A stretch of 18,543 nt of DNA from CAVQLX01 sp046727715 (GTDB taxonomy: Bacteria; Desulfobacterota; Binatia; DP-6). The position numbers and the translations under genes are program-made. Below the pieces are notes generated by a model. It saw only the letters and a list, made by a program, of their open reading frames with translations, made no database searches and was not told the origin of the DNA. The stretch is taken from contig JBKPDC010000129.1 in the NCBI GenBank assembly GCA_046727715.1, positions 1-18,543 on the forward strand, given 5' to 3'. Shown here piece after piece: positions 14,310-18,543 of the stretch (position 1 is its first letter; each line of letters begins with the position of its first letter).

Positions 14310-14989
14310 CGGGGAGCCGGCGCGAGGAACGTCCACTCCCCCTGGGCGCGCTCCGCGAGCTTCGGCCACACGCTTTCGGGCGCCACCGAGAACACGATCT
14401 CCGCCGTCGCCGGCAGGACGACCCAGTCGCCCCTGGCAATCTCGGACTCGAGCTGCCCCGGCCCCCAGCCGGCGTGGCCGGCGAACGCGCGCACACGCTC
14501 GCGTGGCATGTCGCCCTCGAGCGTGCGCTTGAAGGCCTCGCGGCTGGTGAGCATGCGCACGTCGTCGAACACAGGCTCGGAGTCTGCGAGCGCCTTCTTG
14601 CTGCGCACGAGCGTCAGCAGCGACGTCGGCAGCACCGGGCCGCCGCGCCACAGGCGGTCGGTACGGTTCTTCACCCCTTCCAGCTCCGGGACGATCTTCG
14701 CCAGCTTGATCGGCGTCGGCTGGTTGACGATGACGCCCATCGCGCCCTGGTCGGCGTCGTAGGCCACGAGCAGCACCACGGCCTGCGCGAAGTTCGGGTC
14801 TTCCTGGTCCGAGGACGCCACCAGCAGCTTCCCTTTGGCAGGACGCGTTCCGGGGGCGGCCGCCGCCAGTGAGGCCTGGTACGCGCGTGCCCGTCCCTCC
14901 ACACCGGGAAGGAGGGTGCACGCCAGGGCGATGGCGAGGAGAGCCCCTCTCACTCGTCGAGCGATAGACGCGGGGCCCGGACGTGACAA
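14060..14989 (-). CDS. YqgE/AlgH (UPF0301) family protein with signal peptide and antisense tail
   Basis: Residues 52 to about 225 match the UPF0301 fold: GKLLVASSDQEDPNFAQAVV, LLVAYDADQGAMGVIVNQP, WRGGPV, and the signature FAGHAGWGPGQLESEIARGDW. The biochemical role of the family is unsettled. Family members are usually cytoplasmic and about 185 residues. Here a typical signal peptide precedes the domain (RRVRGALLAIALACTLLPG, cleavage near GRARA), so export is predicted. The start taken is TTG 14989 behind GAGAGGTGG; a GTG at codon 13 is possible. No stop follows the domain: the frame runs about 80 more codons, Arg/Ser-rich, antisense to the whole 3' half of the TPR-like gene. The divergent phosphogluconolactonase gene starts 44 bases away. 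Confidence 0.82.
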   Translation of the reverse strand: MSRPGPASIARRVRGALLAIALACTLLPGVEGRARAYQASLAAAAPGTRPAKGKLLVASSDQEDPNFAQAVVLLVAYDADQGAMGVIVNQPTPIKLAKIVPELEGVKNRTDRLWRGGPVLPTSLLTLVRSKKALADSEPVFDDVRMLTSREAFKRTLEGDMPRERVRAFAGHAGWGPGQLESEIARGDWVVLPATAEIVFSVAPESVWPKLAERAQGEWTFLAPAPRHHSAATGAGGSSARGRSSGWRSSVRAHAFQRSTASSFPAGRSAMDRAKRSSALANQSAASALPLGPPCVRWARAQRSQTIPS

Positions 14990-15033
14990 GCCACCTCTCG
15001 CGGCCGTAGGAAGGGGGACGGGAGGACCGCCCT

Positions 15034-15750
15034 ATGCGCCCGGAGATCGTCGTCGACACCCGCGAGGGACTCGCCCGCACCGCGGCGGCCCGCTTCGAGG
15101 CCGCCGTCCGCACCGCCGTGGCCGAACGGGGCCGCTACAGCTGCGGGCTGCCCGGGGGATCCGTCGCGGAGGTCTTCTTTCCGGCCTTCGCCGCCCTGGC
15201 CCTACCCTGGGAGCAGGTGCACGTCTTCTTCGGCGACGAGCGCGCCGTCCCGCCGACCGATCCCGACTCCAACGTCGGCCTGGCGCGCCGCCTCTGGCTC
15301 GATGCCGTTCCGGCACGGCTCCACCCGATGCCCGCCGACCAAGACGACCTCGCGGCCGCCGCCGCCACCTACGCCGCCGAGCTGCGCGTGACGCTGGGCG
15401 ACCCGCCACGGCTCGACCTAGCCCTCCTCGGCATGGGCCCCGATGGCCACGTGTGCTCGCTCTTCCCAGGTCACGCGCTGCTGCACGACCGGACCCGGTG
15501 GGTCGCCGAGATCACCGACTCCCCGAAGCCGCCGCCGCGCCGGCTGACGCTCACGCTGCCGGTCCTCGCCATGGCGCGCGCCATTTGGGTAGCCGCCTTC
15601 GGCAGGGCGAAGGCGCCCGTGATCCGTGAGGCGATCGAGGATCCCGACTCGCAGCTGCCAGTCGCGCTGGCGGCACGCTCGGGACCACCGGCGCTGTTCC
15701 TTCTGGACCGCGAAGCGGCGAGCGCGTTGGACGGCGTAGCCTCGACCTGA
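15034..15750 (+). CDS. pgl: 6-phosphogluconolactonase
   Basis: A 238-residue DevB-type enzyme hydrolysing 6-phosphoglucono-1,5-lactone in the oxidative pentose phosphate pathway, in the cytoplasm. Family motifs are CGLPGGSVAEVFF near 37-49, the phosphate-contacting FFGDERAVPPTDPDSNVGL near 65-83, and LLGMGPDGHVCSLFPGH near 130-146, which holds the catalytic Asp/His pair. Length is normal for the bacterial enzyme. The start is ATG 15034 behind GGAGGA. No glucose-6-phosphate dehydrogenase gene is next to it in this window, so it stands alone, head to head with the YqgE gene. Confidence 0.93.
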   Translation: MRPEIVVDTREGLARTAAARFEAAVRTAVAERGRYSCGLPGGSVAEVFFPAFAALALPWEQVHVFFGDERAVPPTDPDSNVGLARRLWLDAVPARLHPMPADQDDLAAAAATYAAELRVTLGDPPRLDLALLGMGPDGHVCSLFPGHALLHDRTRWVAEITDSPKPPPRRLTLTLPVLAMARAIWVAAFGRAKAPVIREAIEDPDSQLPVALAARSGPPALFLLDREAASALDGVAST

Positions 15751-15810
15751 GCCAGGTGCGCAGTCACGCTGGCCATGGGGGCATGGGCCCGCGCCCAGAG
15801 GTTGCCCGCC

Positions 15811-16104
15811 ATGACGCACCGGGTGGTGCACCTTTCTGGTCGCGACGAAGCGGAAGGCCGTCATCAGCGCCGAGCGCGAGCACCTCGACGCGGTCGAGGC
15901 CCTCGTCCGGGCAGGGCGCTACCGCACGGCCTCGCACTTCGTGCGACGCCGTCGCCGAGAAGCTGGAGCGCCTCCGGCGAGAGCGGATCGCCGAGCAGTC
16001 TCGCGCCATTGCGAGGCCGGCGTGAGCGGTGCCGACGACGAGTTGGGGGAGTGGCAGGCCTTCGCCGACGCGCGCTCCACGTCGCCCTCGGGCTGCGCAA
16101 GTGA
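15811..16104 (+). pseudogene. Decayed ribbon-helix-helix antitoxin gene
   Basis: No single frame encodes a protein here, but consecutive frames spell one. VATKRKAVISAEREHLDAVE and ALVRAGRYRTASHFVR in one frame switch at about 15943 to DAVAEKLERLRRERIAEQ, ending at TGA 16025. A third frame gives RHCEAGVSGADDELGEWQAF, and a fourth reaches a TGA at 16104 after ALHVALGLRK. The pattern, a basic strand then GRYxxxSxFVRxAVxExLxxLR, is that of ParD/CopG-like type II antitoxins. The switch at 15943 is explained by loss of two bases (CGCGAC to CGAC). The stop at 16104 overlaps a GTG, as antitoxin-toxin pairs often do, but no recognisable toxin follows before the stop of the next gene. The rest of 15751-16177 shows no gene. 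Confidence 0.5.
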
Positions 16105-16177
16105 GTCGCCGGGGATCGTGGGCGCAGTGCGGACTCGTTCTTGGTGGCCGTCGGAGACGTCGCGTCTCGACGGCGCG

Positions 16178-17692
16178 CTACCAGCGCTGGCGCCGGCGCG
16201 GCGGGCCGACGAGCGCGCCGAGGATCCCGCGCGCGAGCACGCCCGACACCGTCGTCGCCACCGCCCGCGTGACCGGCGAGCGTAGCACCTTCTCGAGCGT
16301 GCTCGGCTCGGGCTTCCCCCCGGGCGCGGCCGGCGCCGCGTCGGCCTGCGCCGGCGGCGGCGCGGCGAGCTTCTCTTCGGCACTCTCGCGATCGATCGCC
16401 TGGCGGTACTTCCTCACCTGCGGCGACACGGCGAGGCGCTGCTGGAGCTCGACGTCGCTCAGCGGCGCCATGCGCGACGCGGGCGGGATGAGCCGCGTCG
16501 CGAAGGGCTGCGACGGGACGCCCTTCGGCGACAGCACCGTCACCATCGCCTCCCCGATGCCGAGCGTGGTGAGCACCTCTTCCAGGTCGTAGAAGTCGCT
16601 CTTCGGGAACGTCTTCGCGGTGGCGCGCAGCGCCTTCTCGTCATTCGGCGTGAAGGCGCGGAGCGCATGCTGGACGCGGTGACCGAGCTGCGCGAGCACG
16701 TCGGGCGGCACGTCCTTCGGCGTCTGCGTGACGAAGAAGATGCCGACGCCCTTCGAGCGAATGAGCCGCACCACGTTCTCCACCTGCTCGAGGAACGCCT
16801 TGCTGGCGCCGTCGAAGAGGAGGTGCGCCTCGTCGAAGAAGAAGACCAGCTTCGGCTTGTCCTGATCGCCGACCTCGGGCAGCTCGTTGTAGAGCCGCGC
16901 CAGCATCCACATCATGAAGGTGGAGAAGAGGGCGGGCTTGTCCTGCACGTCGGACAGCTCGAGGACGCTCACCAGGCCGCGGCCGTCGCGCTCCACCTGC
17001 ATGAGGTCGCCGAGGTCGAACTCGGGCTCGCCGAAGAAGGCCGTCGCACCCTGCGCTTCCAGGGTGACCAGCTTGCGCTGGAGCACACCGACGGTCGGCT
17101 TCGCGATGCCGCCGTAGCCCTTCAAGTCGGCCGCGCCGGCGCCGGTCAGGTGGTCGAGGACGGCGCGCAGATCGCCGAAGTCGTACAGCTCGAGGTTGCG
17201 GTCGTCGCAGAACTTGAAGACGAGCGCGAGCACGCCCGCCTGGGTGTCGTTCAGATCGAGGACCTTGGAGAGCAGCAACGGGCCGAACGACGACACCGTG
17301 GCCCGGAGCTGGGCGCCGCGTGTCCCGGTGAGACTCAGGAATTCGACGGGGGAGGGCGACGGCGACCAGGTCCAGCCGGTGTCGGTGGCGCGCTGCCGGA
17401 CCTTGTCGTTCGCCTCGCCGGGGGCGCCGAGCCCGGAGAGGTCGCCTTTCATGTCGGCGAGGAACACCGGGACCCCCGCGGTGGACAGCTGCTCGGCCAT
17501 CACCTGGAGGGTCTTCGACTTTCCGGTGCCCGTGGCGCCGGCGATGAGGCCGTGCCGGTTGGTCATGGCGATCGGGACGCGGACCAGCGGTTTCGGGGCG
17601 CACTCCGTGCCGTACATCGGGGCGCCGAGTGTCACCGCGGGCCCCGCGCTCTCGAACGCCGATCGACACGCCTCCAGCAGCTTCGTCTCCAT
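16178..17692 (-). CDS. yjgR: HerA-like P-loop ATPase, YjgR (DUF853) family
   Basis: A 504-residue protein, the same size as E. coli YjgR. Walker A is GATGTGKS at 52-59 and Walker B is KLVFFFDEAHLLF with DEAH at 287-290. FLADMKGDLSGLG, KVLDLNDTQAGVLALVFKF, LIRSKGVGIFFVTQTPKDVP and HRVQHALRAFTPNDEKAL are strongly typical of the family. The tail is an Ala/Pro-rich linker (about 430-460) and a basic end. HerA/FtsK-clan ATPases pump nucleic acid, but the job of YjgR proteins is unknown. No NurA-type nuclease gene is nearby. The start is ATG 17692 with GGAGGG about 9 bases upstream. The gene is divergent from mscL across 175 bases. Confidence 0.93.
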   Translation of the reverse strand: METKLLEACRSAFESAGPAVTLGAPMYGTECAPKPLVRVPIAMTNRHGLIAGATGTGKSKTLQVMAEQLSTAGVPVFLADMKGDLSGLGAPGEANDKVRQRATDTGWTWSPSPSPVEFLSLTGTRGAQLRATVSSFGPLLLSKVLDLNDTQAGVLALVFKFCDDRNLELYDFGDLRAVLDHLTGAGAADLKGYGGIAKPTVGVLQRKLVTLEAQGATAFFGEPEFDLGDLMQVERDGRGLVSVLELSDVQDKPALFSTFMMWMLARLYNELPEVGDQDKPKLVFFFDEAHLLFDGASKAFLEQVENVVRLIRSKGVGIFFVTQTPKDVPPDVLAQLGHRVQHALRAFTPNDEKALRATAKTFPKSDFYDLEEVLTTLGIGEAMVTVLSPKGVPSQPFATRLIPPASRMAPLSDVELQQRLAVSPQVRKYRQAIDRESAEEKLAAPPPAQADAAPAAPGGKPEPSTLEKVLRSPVTRAVATTVSGVLARGILGALVGPPRRRQRW

Positions 17693-17867
17693 GACCCGGA
17701 ACCCTCCAGCCCGCGACCGCCGCGAAGCGGCGACGGTGCAGGCACCCTTAGCCAAAGGCCACCGCTCCGCAAACCCCCGCTGCAAGTGCGTCGCCCGTCT
17801 GCTATCTGCGGGGCGGTCAGCGCAAGCGGAGCTCGCTCGGGCGTCAGATGCCGTCGGGAGGTGGGCC

Positions 17868-18290
17868 ATGTGGAAGGAGTTCAGGCAATTCGCGATCCGG
17901 GGGAACGCTGTCGATCTGGCCGTCGGGGTGATCATCGGCGCGGCCTTCGGCAAGATCGTGTCGGCGCTCGTCGACGACGTCCTCATGCCGCCGCTCGGAC
18001 TGCTGACAGGGGGCCTCGACTTCAGCAACTGGTTCATCACCCTCGGCGGCGGCGGACCATACAAGACGCTGGCGGAGGCGAAGGCGGCGGGCGCATCCAC
18101 GCTGAACATCGGCCTGTTCCTGAATGCCGTCATCCAGTTCCTGATCGTGGCGTGGGCCGTCTTCCTCCTCATCGTGAAGCCCATGAACCGACTCAAGAGA
18201 GCGGAGGCCGCACCGGCGGCGCCGCCGGAGCCCTCGGCGGAGGAGAAGCTGCTCACCCAGATCCGGGACTTGCTGAAGGCGCGCGCCTGA
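17868..18290 (+). CDS. mscL: Large-conductance mechanosensitive channel MscL
   Basis: A 140-residue inner-membrane channel that opens under membrane tension during osmotic downshock. The N-terminal amphipathic helix MWKEFRQFAIRGN leads into TM1 (VDLAVGVIIGAAFGKIVSALV, the MscL signature with the glycine-rich pore lining). A periplasmic loop with DFSNWFITL follows, then TM2 at about 82-103 (GLFLNAVIQFLIVAWAVFLL), IVKPMNRLKR, and a charged C-terminal helix EEKLLTQIRDLLK. Length is normal. The start is ATG 17868 behind GGGAGG. A GCGCGC repeat spans the stop codon region (18281-18300) and could form a short 3' stem. Confidence 0.97.
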   Translation: MWKEFRQFAIRGNAVDLAVGVIIGAAFGKIVSALVDDVLMPPLGLLTGGLDFSNWFITLGGGGPYKTLAEAKAAGASTLNIGLFLNAVIQFLIVAWAVFLLIVKPMNRLKRAEAAPAAPPEPSAEEKLLTQIRDLLKARA

Positions 18291-18303
18291 CGGGGCGCGC
18301 TCC

Positions 18304-18405
18304 TCAGCGGCGCCGCATCAGCTCGTTCGAGGGCAGGCGCGGATCGAGCACCTTGCGGGCCGTCTGGGCGCCGGCGACCGGCAGACCCGAGGGATCGAGC
18401 ACCCA
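18304..18405 (-). pseudogene. C-terminal fragment of an unrecognised gene
   Basis: In the frame ending at TGA 18306-18304 the minus strand reads WVLDPSGLPVAGAQTARKV, then LDPRLPSNELMRRR. The residue mix and codon use look like genuine protein, unlike the two other frames, which are Arg/Pro/Ser-rich. I do not recognise the family. An ATG eight codons further upstream (18429-18427) follows an in-frame stop, so at most 42 codons are open. It directly abuts the methyltransferase-like start in another frame, so it appears to be the tail of a gene whose front has been lost. It converges on mscL with a 13-base gap. Confidence 0.4.
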
Positions 18406-18496
18406 GCGCCTTCTCCGCCAGCGTGGCGCCATGGGTCATCTGGTAGGCGTCGCTGGTCGAATTCCAGTACGCGCGATTCTTTCTCGTGCGAGACAT
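18398..18496 (-). pseudogene. 5' fragment of a class I methyltransferase-like gene
   Basis: From ATG 18496 the minus strand encodes MSRTRKNRAYWNSTSDAY, then QMTHGATLAEKALG. NRxYWxxxSDxYQxxHGxxL is the characteristic opening of a group of SAM-dependent methyltransferases (Methyltransf_11/25-type). These continue with a Trp-containing segment and then the glycine-rich SAM loop, both absent here. After about 33 residues the sequence becomes the tail of another gene in a different frame. Shine-Dalgarno support is poor. The fragment is too short to be functional. Confidence 0.5.
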
Positions 18497-18543
18497 CTCG
18501 AATTCGCACCGTCCGACGGGGTGCGCTCCTGCGCCTGGCATCC

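Noticed and set aside
16022..16177. Possible toxin gene after the antitoxin relic, starting at GTG 16022 or 16101
   Set aside because: No frame shows a convincing MazF, RelE or PIN motif before the stop of the YjgR gene.
17693..18541. Upstream extension of the YjgR frame by about 280 codons
   Set aside because: It would run antisense through mscL; the YjgR family starts at ATG 17692 and matches the usual length.
1..18543. CRISPR arrays, tRNA or rRNA genes, transposases
   Set aside because: No regularly spaced direct repeats, no cloverleaf and no transposase or integrase motif was seen on either strand.

Overview
This is a GC-rich (roughly 70 %), gene-dense bacterial chromosomal segment. The gene set points to a free-living aerobic or facultative heterotroph with two membranes: paired acyl-CoA dehydrogenases, a five-helix single-anchor succinate dehydrogenase, a large AsmA/DUF748 envelope protein, 6-phosphogluconolactonase and MscL. 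The best guess is a deep-branching, deltaproteobacteria-like lineage (Myxococcota, Desulfobacterota, Binatota or Acidobacteriota). This is inference from gene content only; no rRNA or tRNA gene is present to settle it.

Layout. (1) 1-744, minus strand: the first 16 codons of a DUF924 protein, a 107-nt multi-stem hairpin resembling an integron attC site, and a truncated SnoaL-like gene joined out of frame to the tail of an ArsR-type regulator. (2) 812-5985, minus strand: a GNAT acetyltransferase and an M14 carboxypeptidase, then a tight operon read from right to left, tetR > atypical acyl-CoA dehydrogenase > canonical acyl-CoA dehydrogenase, closed by an 11-bp-stem hairpin. tetR has a recognisable promoter whose -10 lies in a near-palindrome that runs onto its own start codon. 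(3) 6117-10247, plus strand: a 1376-residue DUF748/AsmA-like protein with seven tandem repeats of about 50 residues. (4) 10391-14309, plus strand: a succinate dehydrogenase operon (membrane subunit rich in Cys/His, flavoprotein, iron-sulfur subunit) plus a helical TPR-like protein whose start lies inside sdhB. (5) 14060-15750: a signal-peptide-bearing YqgE/AlgH protein on the minus strand, overlapping the TPR-like gene tail to tail, and a divergent 6-phosphogluconolactonase. (6) 15751-16177: decayed remains of a ribbon-helix-helix antitoxin. (7) 16178-18290: a YjgR/HerA-like ATPase and MscL, divergently transcribed. (8) 18304-18496, minus strand: the start of a methyltransferase joined out of frame to the tail of an unrelated gene.

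No mobile element with a transposase, no CRISPR array and no complete defence system is visible. The most interesting points are the SDH membrane subunit with clustered Cys/His motifs, the acyl-CoA dehydrogenase pair in which one partner lacks the catalytic Glu, the repeat array in the DUF748 protein, the YqgE gene reading antisense through its neighbour, and the decayed gene junctions near both ends of the window, one of them beside the attC-like hairpin.
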